A stretch of 64,000 nt of DNA from CAZHCA01 sp964530825. Its GTDB lineage: Bacteria > Bacteroidota > Bacteroidia > Chitinophagales > Saprospiraceae. The position numbers and the translations under genes were made by a program. Below, in pieces: positions 35,849-43,676 of this stretch. The stretch spans positions 82,761-146,760 of the forward strand of contig CAZHCA010000009.1 of NCBI GenBank assembly GCA_964530825.1, given 5' to 3'. Below the pieces are notes generated by a model. The model saw only the letters and a list, made by a program, of their open reading frames with translations. It had not been told where the DNA came from and made no database searches. Positions within the stretch are counted from its first letter, which is position 1, and every line of letters starts with the position of its first letter.

Positions 35849-38320
35849 ATGAATAACTGCTACCTTCTCTTTTTTCTGCTGTTTTTATCCGCTCCGGCAT
35901 TCTCGCAGCTATCCGGAACCGTCACCGATGAAACGGGCGCCCCTTTATCCTTTGCCAGCGTATACTTGGAAGGTACGACCCGGGGTACAACGACAAATGC
36001 CGAAGGAAACTATAGCCTCGATCTCGAACCGGGTACCTATCAGATCGTTTTTCAATACGTCGGTTACCGCCAAGTGACGCGCGAGATTGAAGCAACGGGG
36101 CGAATCCAAAAAATGGATGTTCAACTCACGCCCGAATCGATCGACCTGACCGAGGTGGTGGTGAAAGCCGACGCAGAGGATCCCGCCTACGCCATCATCC
36201 GGAAAGCGCAAGCCAAGCGCACCTATTATCGCGACCTTATCGACACCTATGCCTGCGAGGTATATATCAAAGGCAACATTAAGTTGCTCGATGCCCCGGA
36301 ACGCATTCTTGGGCAGGATGTGGGCGACTTGGGCGGCATCCTGGACACCAATCGACAGGGTATCGTCTACCTGGCAGAATCGCGCTCCAAGCTATTCTTC
36401 CAGGCGCCCAACCGCTATAAAGAAGTTATGCTGGAAACCAAAGTCAGCGGCAACGATCAAGGCTTCGGTTTCAACCGCGCCTCCGATACCGACTTCAACC
36501 TCTACGAAAATACCGCCCAATTCAACCGGTCTATTGTATCGCCTATTGCCAACAATGCCATGAGCTATTACCGGTACAGGCTGGTGGGAACCTTGTTCGA
36601 TAAAGACGGCCGCCTGATCAACAAAATTGAGGTTACCCCGAAACGGCCCGAAGATCCGGTATACCGAGGCTTTATTTACATCACCGAAGATTTATGGAAC
36701 ATCCAAAGCCTCGACCTGATGCTTACTTCGGGCGCCATGAAAATCCCGCCCATGGATACCCTGCGCCTCCAGCAGGTATATGTACCGGTACGCCAACCCG
36801 ATGTTTGGCAGGTATTCACACAAAATATCGACTTCCGCCTGTCTTTTTTCGGTTTTGATACGCGAGGCCGGTTTACCAATATATATGCCGATTATAACTT
36901 ATCGCCCGGCCTGAAAGACGGTTTTTTCAACAACGAAGTTTTTATCGTGGAAGATGGCGCCAACGAGCAACCACTCAGCCATTGGGACAGTATACGCCCT
37001 GTCCCGCTTACCCAGGACGAGGCGGTTGATTACGCACGCAAAGACAGCTTGCAAGTCATCTGGGAATCCAAACCTTATCGCGATAGTGTGGACCGGGAGA
37101 ATAACCGCTTCCGGCCTTTTGATGTGCTCTTCGGCTACACCTACCAGGACTCCTATAACCGGCGTTATTTTTCTTATGAGACCCCGCTCAATGCCATTCA
37201 ATTCAATACGGTACAAGGATTTGCGGCCGACCTCAACCTGAATTATCGACAGGAGTACGACGATTACAACATCCGGTGGTGGGAGTTGAATCCCATCATA
37301 AATTACGGTTTTGCCGATCAGCGGCTGCGCGCTTCGGGGCGGTTCACTTTCCGCTTCGAGCAAATTCATCGGACCGAACTCGAACTCCAGGGGGGTATGC
37401 GTGCGGTGCAATTCAATCCGGAAGCGCCCATCAGCCCCTTCCTCAATACCCTGTACAGCCTGATCGACGAGCGGAACTTCATCCGGTTATACGATAAAAA
37501 TTACGCCCAGGTCGGCTTTCAACGCGAGTTGATCAATGGCCTTTTCTTGCGAGCGCAGTTGGGCTTTGAAGAGCGTAGTCCGCTCACCAATCAGTCGGAT
37601 TACAGCTTTGAAGGAGATGAAGAAAACGACTACGCTTCCAATGATCCGCTCGATCCTACCAACTTCGAGCCTTCCTTCAACAAGCACCAGGCATGGGTAG
37701 GCGCACTGTCGCTGCGCATCCGCTTCCAGCAGCAATACACCAGTTTCCCCAATCGCCGCTTTATCCAGGGCTCACCCTATCCTGATCTTTGGCTGGAGTA
37801 CCGGGGTGGGTTTAATTTCGGATCCAGCGACGTGCGCTACGATCGCATCAGCGCACGCATCGAGCAGGACGACATCCAGCTGGGAGTGTGGGGGCACATG
37901 GGCTTCCGCCTCGAGGCCGGCACCTTTTTAACCAGCGACCACCAGTTATTTTTTATGGACTTTGAGCATTTCAACGGCAATCAAACTTTTTTCAGCAACC
38001 CCGAGCGCTATCTCAATAGCTATTTCCTGCTGCCCTACTACGATTACAGCACCGACCGCGATTTTTACCAGGCCCACTGGCAGCACCATTTCGATGGCTG
38101 GCTGATGGACAAAATACCGCTCCTGCGCAAACTCGGCTGGACGGCTGTAGCGGGCGCCCACTTCCTCTATACCCCCGACCGCCAGGACTATACCGAACTG
38201 ACCATCGGGCTGGAGAACATAGGTTTCGGATTGTTCCGGATTTTTCGCTTCGATACGGTCTTTGCCCACCGCCCCGACGGCACCTGGCAGACGGGCGTCG
38301 TGATGGGTATCGGGATTTAA
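35849..38320 (+). CDS. DUF5686 outer-membrane protein with carboxypeptidase-like regulatory domain
   Basis: An 823-residue exported protein: signal peptide 1-19 (ending AFSQ); a carboxypeptidase-regulatory-like domain at about 20-105 (LSGTVTDETGAPLSFASVYL, YQIVFQYVGYRQVT); then the DUF5686 region (AIIRKAQAKRTYYRDLIDTY, PIANNAMSYYRYRLVGT). Many beta-strands follow up to the C-terminus, suggesting a beta-barrel. The family is Bacteroidota-specific, located in the outer membrane, and of unknown function. It is a single gene between two terminators. Confidence 0.88.
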   Translation: MNNCYLLFFLLFLSAPAFSQLSGTVTDETGAPLSFASVYLEGTTRGTTTNAEGNYSLDLEPGTYQIVFQYVGYRQVTREIEATGRIQKMDVQLTPESIDLTEVVVKADAEDPAYAIIRKAQAKRTYYRDLIDTYACEVYIKGNIKLLDAPERILGQDVGDLGGILDTNRQGIVYLAESRSKLFFQAPNRYKEVMLETKVSGNDQGFGFNRASDTDFNLYENTAQFNRSIVSPIANNAMSYYRYRLVGTLFDKDGRLINKIEVTPKRPEDPVYRGFIYITEDLWNIQSLDLMLTSGAMKIPPMDTLRLQQVYVPVRQPDVWQVFTQNIDFRLSFFGFDTRGRFTNIYADYNLSPGLKDGFFNNEVFIVEDGANEQPLSHWDSIRPVPLTQDEAVDYARKDSLQVIWESKPYRDSVDRENNRFRPFDVLFGYTYQDSYNRRYFSYETPLNAIQFNTVQGFAADLNLNYRQEYDDYNIRWWELNPIINYGFADQRLRASGRFTFRFEQIHRTELELQGGMRAVQFNPEAPISPFLNTLYSLIDERNFIRLYDKNYAQVGFQRELINGLFLRAQLGFEERSPLTNQSDYSFEGDEENDYASNDPLDPTNFEPSFNKHQAWVGALSLRIRFQQQYTSFPNRRFIQGSPYPDLWLEYRGGFNFGSSDVRYDRISARIEQDDIQLGVWGHMGFRLEAGTFLTSDHQLFFMDFEHFNGNQTFFSNPERYLNSYFLLPYYDYSTDRDFYQAHWQHHFDGWLMDKIPLLRKLGWTAVAGAHFLYTPDRQDYTELTIGLENIGFGLFRIFRFDTVFAHRPDGTWQTGVVMGIGI

Positions 38321-38428
38321 ACGGTAAAAAGGGGACGCAGCTCTAACCTTTAGAATTAGCGCGGTAGCTACAACTGTTAAATTCTTATATTTTTTCTCCT
38401 AAAATGTGCAGGGTCCGGGCTGTTATCC

Positions 38429-38436
38429 TATTTTTG
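38429..38436 (+). promoter_or_regulatory. Perfect -7 box just upstream of a terminator
   Basis: TATTTTTG fits TAnnTTTG exactly and ends 28 bp before the stem of the terminator at 38465. A transcript starting near 38443 would be only about 50 nt. There is no -33 TTTG at the right distance. Confidence 0.3.
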
Positions 38437-38464
38437 CCCTGTCATAACTCATGAAAAAAATCGG

Positions 38465-38491
38465 GACGCGATACAGTCGCGTCTTTTTTTT
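38465..38491 (+). terminator. Strong rho-independent terminator
   Basis: GACGCGA (38465-38471) pairs exactly with TCGCGTC (38477-38483), loop TACAG, then eight T. It lies 145 bp after the DUF5686 gene, so it ends that mRNA with a long 3' UTR or a separate short RNA. Confidence 0.9.
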
Positions 38492-38513
38492 ATCCCTATT
38501 TTCTCGCCAATTG

Positions 38514-38540
38514 GTCCGGAATCGTGACGAAATTCCGGAC
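38514..38540. repeat. Perfect 9-bp dyad
   Basis: GTCCGGAAT (38514-38522) and ATTCCGGAC (38532-38540) are exact reverse complements separated by 9 bp. No T-run follows. It could be an operator or a hairpin, located in a gap without a clear gene (38492-38689). Confidence 0.5.
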
Positions 38541-38821
38541 AGGAACGCACCAAAGGAATCCCACCTTTCCGCAGGTAGAAGTATATAGTTTATACCCAAG
38601 ATTTCGTGGTTTTTCGCGGTAACACCAGCGTACCGGCTTTGGAGGATGCGTTACCCTACCGGATCAGATTGGCATATTCCCGCTGCCGCTTACCCCTGGC
38701 GCATTTTTTCTGGAATCCCCTGGGGAGAGGCCTTAACCACCTGGACGGAGATGTCAAAAATGTCGGCTTTTTCACCATAAAGGCTGGTGATGGGAGCGGA
38801 CTGGCAGGTAACGCATCTGAA

Positions 38822-39058
38822 TCAGGAGTTGGAGTCGTATTCCTCCCCACCCGAAAAGTCGGTTTGAGCTAAATAGATCAGAATAAAGCCAACGATGATC
38901 ATAACCAGGCGCGTCACAAAACCGAAGAGTGGGCCTGGCCTATCGATCCAAACCAGGAAAGACAGCTGTACGCCCACCAGACTGAGAAAGAGCGCCAGCA
39001 GGCCGGTACCGGCCAGGAGAAAGCCAACTAAGGTAAGCCAAGCGTTGTTTTTCTTCAT
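38822..39058 (-). CDS. Small two-helix membrane protein
   Basis: A 78-residue protein from ATG 39058 (ATG 39067 adds three residues; the longer frame to 39241 overlaps the HMG-CoA lyase gene and is rejected). Two membrane helices: WLTLVGFLLAGTGLLALFLSL (about 7-27) and LFGFVTRLVMIIVGFILIYLA (about 46-66), with an acidic tail. Unknown function. The TGA at 38822-38824 is followed in the same frame by 43 more sense codons down to TAA at 38690, including RCVTC and a protein-like composition. The true product could therefore be longer if the TGA is an error or is read through. Confidence 0.65.
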   Translation of the reverse strand: MKKNNAWLTLVGFLLAGTGLLALFLSLVGVQLSFLVWIDRPGPLFGFVTRLVMIIVGFILIYLAQTDFSGGEEYDSNS

Positions 39059-39099
39059 GTATGTCATTTTTTGGTGGAACAATCGGGCTGCTACGAGGG

Positions 39100-39130
39100 T
39101 TTGAAACCCTTTCATTTTGCAGTATTTTTC
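39100..39130 (+). promoter_or_regulatory. Bacteroidota promoter for the HMG-CoA lyase gene
   Basis: TTTG at 39100-39103, 19-bp spacer, TATTTTTC at 39123-39130 (one mismatch to TAnnTTTG). Transcription would begin near 39137, about 50 bp before ATG 39186, and excludes the longer frame beginning at 39117. Confidence 0.55.
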
Positions 39131-39185
39131 TAACGGCCCGGCAAAGATAACCATACCGAACGACCCAACTGTACCTGACCAAAGT

Positions 39186-40043
39186 ATGATCAAACTCATT
39201 GAATGTCCACGGGATGCTATGCAAGGGATTAAACCCTTCATCCCTACTGAGGATAAAGCGCGCTACATCAACCAGCTCCTGCGAGTCGGATTCGACACCA
39301 TTGACTTCGGGAGCTTTGTATCTCCCAAAGCCATCCCCCAGATGCGGGATACGGCCGAAGTATTGGGGCAACTCGACCTCAAAGATACGGCTGCCAAACT
39401 GCTTGCCATCGTCGCCAACCGGCGCGGTGCCTATGATGCCTGTCAATTTGATGAAATCACTTATTTGGGGTACCCTTTTTCCATTTCCGAGACTTTCCAG
39501 CTGCGCAATACCAATGCCACCATAGAGGAATCACTCGAGCGGGTCGGGCAGATTCAGGAAATCTGTCAACAAAACGGTAAGCAAATGGTGCTCTACATTT
39601 CCATGGGCTTTGGCAACCCTTACGGCGACCCTTGGAACATGGAAATTGTGCAAAAATGGGTCGACCGCCTAGTCGACATGGATATCTTGATTTTTCAGCT
39701 TTCCGATACCATCGGCGTGGCCAGCCCGAATAGTATCAGCTACCTGTTCAGCAACCTTATTCCGGCCTATCCCGAGGTGGAATTCGGCGCGCATTTTCAC
39801 ACGACCCCACAGACCTGGCGGGAAAAGGTAGCTACAGCCTATGAGAACGGTTGCCGGCGCTACGACGGTGCGATCATGGGCTACGGCGGCTGCCCCATGG
39901 CCAAAGACGACCTCACTGGTAATATGCCCACCGAGAATATGGTCTTTTTCTTCCAAGACGCTAAGGTCGACCTCGGCATCGACCTGGATGCCTTCCGGGA
40001 AGCCAGTGCAATTGCCCAAACGGTTTTCCCACAGGATCATTGA
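39186..40043 (+). CDS. Hydroxymethylglutaryl-CoA lyase
   Basis: A 285-residue TIM-barrel enzyme of the HMGL-like family, starting MIKLIECPRDAMQGIKPFIP. FGSFVSPKAIPQMRD, YISMGFGNPYGDPWN, the metal-binding FGAHFHTTPQTW and the catalytic-cysteine loop MGYGGCPMAKDDLTGNMPTE are all present. It cleaves HMG-CoA to acetoacetate and acetyl-CoA, the last step of leucine degradation. It is in the same superfamily as LeuA nearby, but the GGCP loop and size identify HMG-CoA lyase. Monocistronic by appearance. Confidence 0.93.
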   Translation: MIKLIECPRDAMQGIKPFIPTEDKARYINQLLRVGFDTIDFGSFVSPKAIPQMRDTAEVLGQLDLKDTAAKLLAIVANRRGAYDACQFDEITYLGYPFSISETFQLRNTNATIEESLERVGQIQEICQQNGKQMVLYISMGFGNPYGDPWNMEIVQKWVDRLVDMDILIFQLSDTIGVASPNSISYLFSNLIPAYPEVEFGAHFHTTPQTWREKVATAYENGCRRYDGAIMGYGGCPMAKDDLTGNMPTENMVFFFQDAKVDLGIDLDAFREASAIAQTVFPQDH

Positions 40044-40095
40044 AATTGCGCTGGGTAGACCTGTATTAGGAGCTGCCTCTAAACTTATTTTAGCC

Positions 40096-40127
40096 TTGCC
40101 AAAAAGTTAAAAACATCCTATCTTTTG
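40096..40127 (+). promoter_or_regulatory. Bacteroidota promoter for the DUF962 gene
   Basis: TTG (40096-40098), 20-bp spacer and TATCTTTTG (40119-40127), close to TTTG-N19-TAnnTTTG with one extra T. The ATG is 32 bp further on. Confidence 0.5.
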
Positions 40128-40159
40128 AGCGACTTGATTCAAAACAATCCTTTGAAATT

Positions 40160-40633
40160 ATGGGAAAAACGATTGATTGGTATTTGGAAAAGTATGGGGA
40201 AAGCCATCAAAATCACACCAATAAACTCATCCATTGGGTTTGTGTTCCGGCCATCATGTTCAGTCTGTTTGGCCTGCTGTACGCTATCCCCTTTCCGGTA
40301 GGGCGCGATTTGTTTACCAACTGGGCTTTGGTTGTATTGGTGATAGCCTTGCTCTACTACCTGCGACTATCCATTCCCATGTTTTTAGGGTTTGTCATCA
40401 TCGGTGGCCTCATGGTTTGGGGCAATAATGTCATTTACCACGCCGTCGGAGAAAATGCCGGCCGGCTTGCTCTCATCTCCCTAGCCATTTTTGCGATCGC
40501 CTGGATCGGCCAGTTTATTGGCCATAAAATTGAAGGCAAAAAGCCTTCCTTCCTGCAGGACGTGCAGTTCCTTCTCATCGGCCCGGCCTGGTTACTGCAT
40601 TTTATTTTTAAGCGGGTAGGCATTGCTTACTAA
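40160..40633 (+). CDS. DUF962 / Mpo1-like membrane protein
   Basis: A 157-residue membrane protein with the DUF962 signature YLEKYGESHQNHTNKLIHWVCVP at residues 8-30 (conserved His residues) and the later WIGQFIGHKIEGKKPSFLQD with paired His/Glu. About four membrane helices. The yeast member Mpo1 is an Fe-dependent dioxygenase acting on 2-hydroxy fatty acids; conserved histidines suggest related chemistry, but bacterial function is not established. Convergent with the next gene. Confidence 0.85.
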   Translation: MGKTIDWYLEKYGESHQNHTNKLIHWVCVPAIMFSLFGLLYAIPFPVGRDLFTNWALVVLVIALLYYLRLSIPMFLGFVIIGGLMVWGNNVIYHAVGENAGRLALISLAIFAIAWIGQFIGHKIEGKKPSFLQDVQFLLIGPAWLLHFIFKRVGIAY

Positions 40634-40706
40634 AAGATTTACCTTCCAGCTTGATAGCATTACGCCCGCCGGGAATGCTCCGCAGTGACAGGAAACGACA
40701 TTCAGC

Positions 40707-40743
40707 CTCTGGTGCAGCAGTAAGCCTCTGCTATAAACCAGAG
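40707..40743. terminator. Hairpin between convergent genes
   Basis: CTCTGGT (40707-40713) pairs with ACCAGAG (40737-40743), with further GCAG/CTGC pairing inside. No T-run follows on either strand, so a terminator role is only suggested by the convergent position. Confidence 0.35.
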
Positions 40744-40760
40744 TCCAGCAGTGCGTATGC

Positions 40761-42335
40761 TTATGGAGACTTTTGAGGCCTTGCCGTATCCTTCTGCCGG
40801 GCTAAAAAATTACTCCGGATTACCTCCTGCACGGTTCGGCCTTCGATCTTACTCTCCAGCCAGGAAATAATATCTAGGTAGAGGAAGGGGCGTTTCTCAT
40901 AAGGATCGTGCTCTAAATTTTCCAGCTTTTCTTTGAGGTTTATGAACTCCTCTTTCATTTGACTTTCCTGCATGCGCGGCACCCGGCGCAAGAAGCGAAA
41001 GATCTCCCGCTGAACGGCACCCAGGTCCTCCATTTTACTGAGAAAGCGGTACACGGACTTAATCTGGTACTCCACCAGTTGGCTGTTTCCCAATTCGTAG
41101 TGGGCGATGAGATTTAGAATGCGGGAAAAAGCCTGAATATCGGCCCGGTAGTCCGGATTCTTCTGGTTGATGATCTTATTCAAGTAGGTGATGGCACTAT
41201 CATTATCGCCGCTCCCAAAATACAGGCAGGCAATGCGGTAGTAGAAAACCATTACCCTATGGTGATCCCAATTGAAGGGATCCTGATTGATGATCTCCAT
41301 AAGTCCTGGAATCAGGGCTGTACCCTCTGAGAAGGTGCCGTCCATAAAGTGACGCTTGATGGCGTGGATATATTTGTACAGATGGAACAAGCCATTGATA
41401 TTCCGCACTTCGGTTATGGCGTAGGATTCCGGAAAGCGCAGCAGTTCGTCAAGGGTCTGTACAAATTTATCGAAATTCAGCACGTTGAATAAGGCATTCA
41501 AGAGGTGGTGCAACCCCTTGAGGTATAGTGCCGGATACAAGCCTCGCATTTCGGGATGTTGGTGAAAAAGATCAACCCAGCGCTGGGCGTACCGGTAGCA
41601 CCAGGCAAAGTCCTGGGTGATGAAGTGTTTCCAGATATACGACTGGCAGTAGTGCAACTTACCGACAAAGTCGAGATCATGGTAATCGATCCGGGGTAAG
41701 TTGTCTTGGAAAAATGTATTGGTAGCTTCGAAATCCTCGGCATTGCGTACGTAGCCGCGCTTTAAGTATAACCCATAGAGCTGTAAACTAAGGTTAGAAA
41801 ACTGACTGGAATGGTCAATCAATTTGACGAGATGGTTGCTCTCGTTGGTTAGTTGATCGGCACGGCCTTCAATACTGCGCGTGATATACTGCCCCTCGAT
41901 GTGTTTTTCAAACTCCAGAATCTCCAGCTGCAGTGCGTGGTAGCCACCGTTTCCGGCTCGTGCTTTAGCCCGGCTTAGGCTTTCCAAGGCCTGCCGGTAA
42001 AGCCCCTTGTCGTATAAAACCTGGGCAAAATCGATCATCTCCCGTATCTGTATATCATTAACGCTGTTGGCATTGAGCAGACGCAGGCTGACGAGCAGTT
42101 GTTTGTATAAGTGTGCTTTGAGATTCGACAACTGTCTTTTTTTAATGCCCGGCAACTTCTTTAGGATCAGCACTTCATCGTACTCCTTTTTTTTATCCAA
42201 AAAATCGAAAAGCTGCAGAAAAAGAATGTCGTCCGAATTCTGATTTCGTTTCACGAAGAGTCGAAAATGCCGTTTTTCTGCTCTACTGAGGGAACTGATG
42301 AGCTGGATTAAATCGTCCGTCTTCTGTTTAGGCAT
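40761..42335 (-). CDS. Helical repeat protein of unknown function (Saprospiria-type)
   Basis: A 524-residue cytoplasmic protein from ATG 42335 (MPKQKTDDL); the frame extends to 42464, but that part overlaps the leuA promoter. Nearly all-helical, with N-terminal LISSLSRAEKRHFRLFVKRN and PGIKKRQLSNLKAHLYKQLLVSLRLL, then TPR-like pairs such as FAQVLYDKGLYRQALESLSRAKARAG. I do not recognise the family. It has the same overall plan as the protein at 54158-55597: a short unit on a cell-fate-like SSLSRAEKRHF or STFDQQDWKDC helix, KSQL/KAHLYKQ basic helix, then a helical solenoid. It is divergent from leuA with about 150 bp between. Confidence 0.75.
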   Translation of the reverse strand: MPKQKTDDLIQLISSLSRAEKRHFRLFVKRNQNSDDILFLQLFDFLDKKKEYDEVLILKKLPGIKKRQLSNLKAHLYKQLLVSLRLLNANSVNDIQIREMIDFAQVLYDKGLYRQALESLSRAKARAGNGGYHALQLEILEFEKHIEGQYITRSIEGRADQLTNESNHLVKLIDHSSQFSNLSLQLYGLYLKRGYVRNAEDFEATNTFFQDNLPRIDYHDLDFVGKLHYCQSYIWKHFITQDFAWCYRYAQRWVDLFHQHPEMRGLYPALYLKGLHHLLNALFNVLNFDKFVQTLDELLRFPESYAITEVRNINGLFHLYKYIHAIKRHFMDGTFSEGTALIPGLMEIINQDPFNWDHHRVMVFYYRIACLYFGSGDNDSAITYLNKIINQKNPDYRADIQAFSRILNLIAHYELGNSQLVEYQIKSVYRFLSKMEDLGAVQREIFRFLRRVPRMQESQMKEEFINLKEKLENLEHDPYEKRPFLYLDIISWLESKIEGRTVQEVIRSNFLARQKDTARPQKSP

Positions 42336-42426
42336 TGTACTTCTAAATCTTTTAAACCATTCAAAATCAGCAAAATAGTAACCTACACTTCCGACACAGG
42401 GGTTGGATAAGGTATCAAAATTGGTT

Positions 42427-42456
42427 TTTGATCGGTAGGGCGCTCGGATATATTTG
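42427..42456 (+). promoter_or_regulatory. Bacteroidota promoter for leuACDB
   Basis: TTTG at 42427-42430, 18-bp spacer and a perfect TATATTTG at 42449-42456. Transcription would start near 42463, 21 bp before ATG 42484. This is the best promoter in the window and rules out the longer leuA frame starting at 42454. Confidence 0.8.
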
Positions 42457-42483
42457 AAATTCAAACCTACAAAATCCTGTCCA

Positions 42484-43650
42484 ATGCAAGAGCGGATTTA
42501 CATTTTTGACACTACATTGAGAGACGGGGAACAAGTGCCCGGCTGCAAATTAAACCCGAACGAAAAGATTGTCATTGCCCGCGAACTGGAAAAACTGGGC
42601 GTTGACGTTATCGAAGCGGGCTTTCCCATCTCGAGCCCTGGTGATTTCGAGGCGGTAAAACGCATCGCCGACGAAATTAAAGAGCCAATCATCTGCGGGC
42701 TCACCCGGGCGGTTCCGAAAGATATTGATGTGGCGGCCGACGCGCTACGCCATGCTCAACGCCCCCGCATCCATACGGGGATCGGCACTTCCGAAATCCA
42801 CATCCGGTACAAGTTCAAGAGCACGCCCGAACAAATCATTGAACGTGCGATAGCGGCGGTCAAATACGCTAAACGCTATGTGGAAGATGTCGAGTTTTAC
42901 GCAGAAGATGCGGGCCGCACCGACAACGAATACCTAGCGCGGGTTATCGAAGCAGTCGTCGAAGCGGGAGCTACGGTACTCAACATTCCCGACACCACCG
43001 GCTATTGTTTACCGGAAGAATATGGAGCTAAAATCGCCTATCTGCGCGAAAACGTCAAGGGCATTCACAAGGCGGTACTGTCGACTCATTGCCACAACGA
43101 TCTTGGGTTGGCCACAGCGAATGCCTTGGCCGGCATCCAGAATGGGGCCCGACAGGTCGAGTGTACGATCAACGGGATCGGCGAGCGCGCCGGCAACACC
43201 TCGTTAGAAGAGGTGGTTATGATTCTACGCCAGCACGCTAAGCTCAACCTCGACACCCGGATCAATTGCCGTAAGATCACCAATCTAAGCCGCATGGTCA
43301 GCGACCGCATGGGCATGCCCGTGCAACCTAACAAAGCGATCGTCGGAGCGAATGCCTTTGCCCACTCTTCGGGCATCCACCAAGATGGGGTTATCAAGCG
43401 GCGTGAAACCTACGAAATTATCAACCCAATGGATGTGGGCATCGATCAATCAAAGATCGTGTTGACCGCCCGCAGCGGGCGTGCCGCTGTTGCGTACTGT
43501 GCCAAACGCATCGGATTCAACCTGAGTAAGCAACAACTCGACCGCCTGTACCCGCAATTCCTGGAAGTGGCCGACGTTCAAAAGGAGGTCAATGATCGGG
43601 ACCTGGAGCAGTTGCTGCAGCGCAGCGGCATGGTATCCAGTGCGGTTTAA
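42484..43650 (+). CDS. leuA: 2-Isopropylmalate synthase, short form
   Basis: A 388-residue enzyme. Signatures: FDTTLRDGEQVPGCKLNP with metal-binding Asp, EAGFPISSPGDFEAVKRI, the HCHNDLGLATANALAGIQNGA metal site with two His, and NGIGERAGNTSLEEVVM. It condenses 2-oxoisovalerate with acetyl-CoA, the first committed step of leucine synthesis. It ends after the catalytic barrel and linker; the C-terminal LeuA allosteric domain (about 130 residues) of the E. coli enzyme is absent, so leucine feedback may not operate in the usual way. First gene of leuA-leuC-leuD-leuB, 26 bp before leuC. Alternative homocitrate or citramalate synthase activity is less likely given the leuCDB neighbours. Confidence 0.92.
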   Translation: MQERIYIFDTTLRDGEQVPGCKLNPNEKIVIARELEKLGVDVIEAGFPISSPGDFEAVKRIADEIKEPIICGLTRAVPKDIDVAADALRHAQRPRIHTGIGTSEIHIRYKFKSTPEQIIERAIAAVKYAKRYVEDVEFYAEDAGRTDNEYLARVIEAVVEAGATVLNIPDTTGYCLPEEYGAKIAYLRENVKGIHKAVLSTHCHNDLGLATANALAGIQNGARQVECTINGIGERAGNTSLEEVVMILRQHAKLNLDTRINCRKITNLSRMVSDRMGMPVQPNKAIVGANAFAHSSGIHQDGVIKRRETYEIINPMDVGIDQSKIVLTARSGRAAVAYCAKRIGFNLSKQQLDRLYPQFLEVADVQKEVNDRDLEQLLQRSGMVSSAV

Positions 43651-43676
43651 TTGTCAGATCGGCTAAAAGCAACAAC

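Noticed and set aside
38606..38872. 88-codon plus-strand frame
   Set aside because: No motif or homology feel; the opposite strand carries the read-through continuation of the small membrane protein.
39059..39241. Longer start for the small membrane protein
   Set aside because: It would run antisense through the HMG-CoA lyase start and its promoter; a good Met lies at 39058.
42336..42464. Longer start for the 524-residue helical protein
   Set aside because: It covers the leuA promoter on the other strand; residues before MPKQKTDDL look random.
42454..42483. Longer leuA start
   Set aside because: It lies within the -7 promoter box and before the predicted transcript start.
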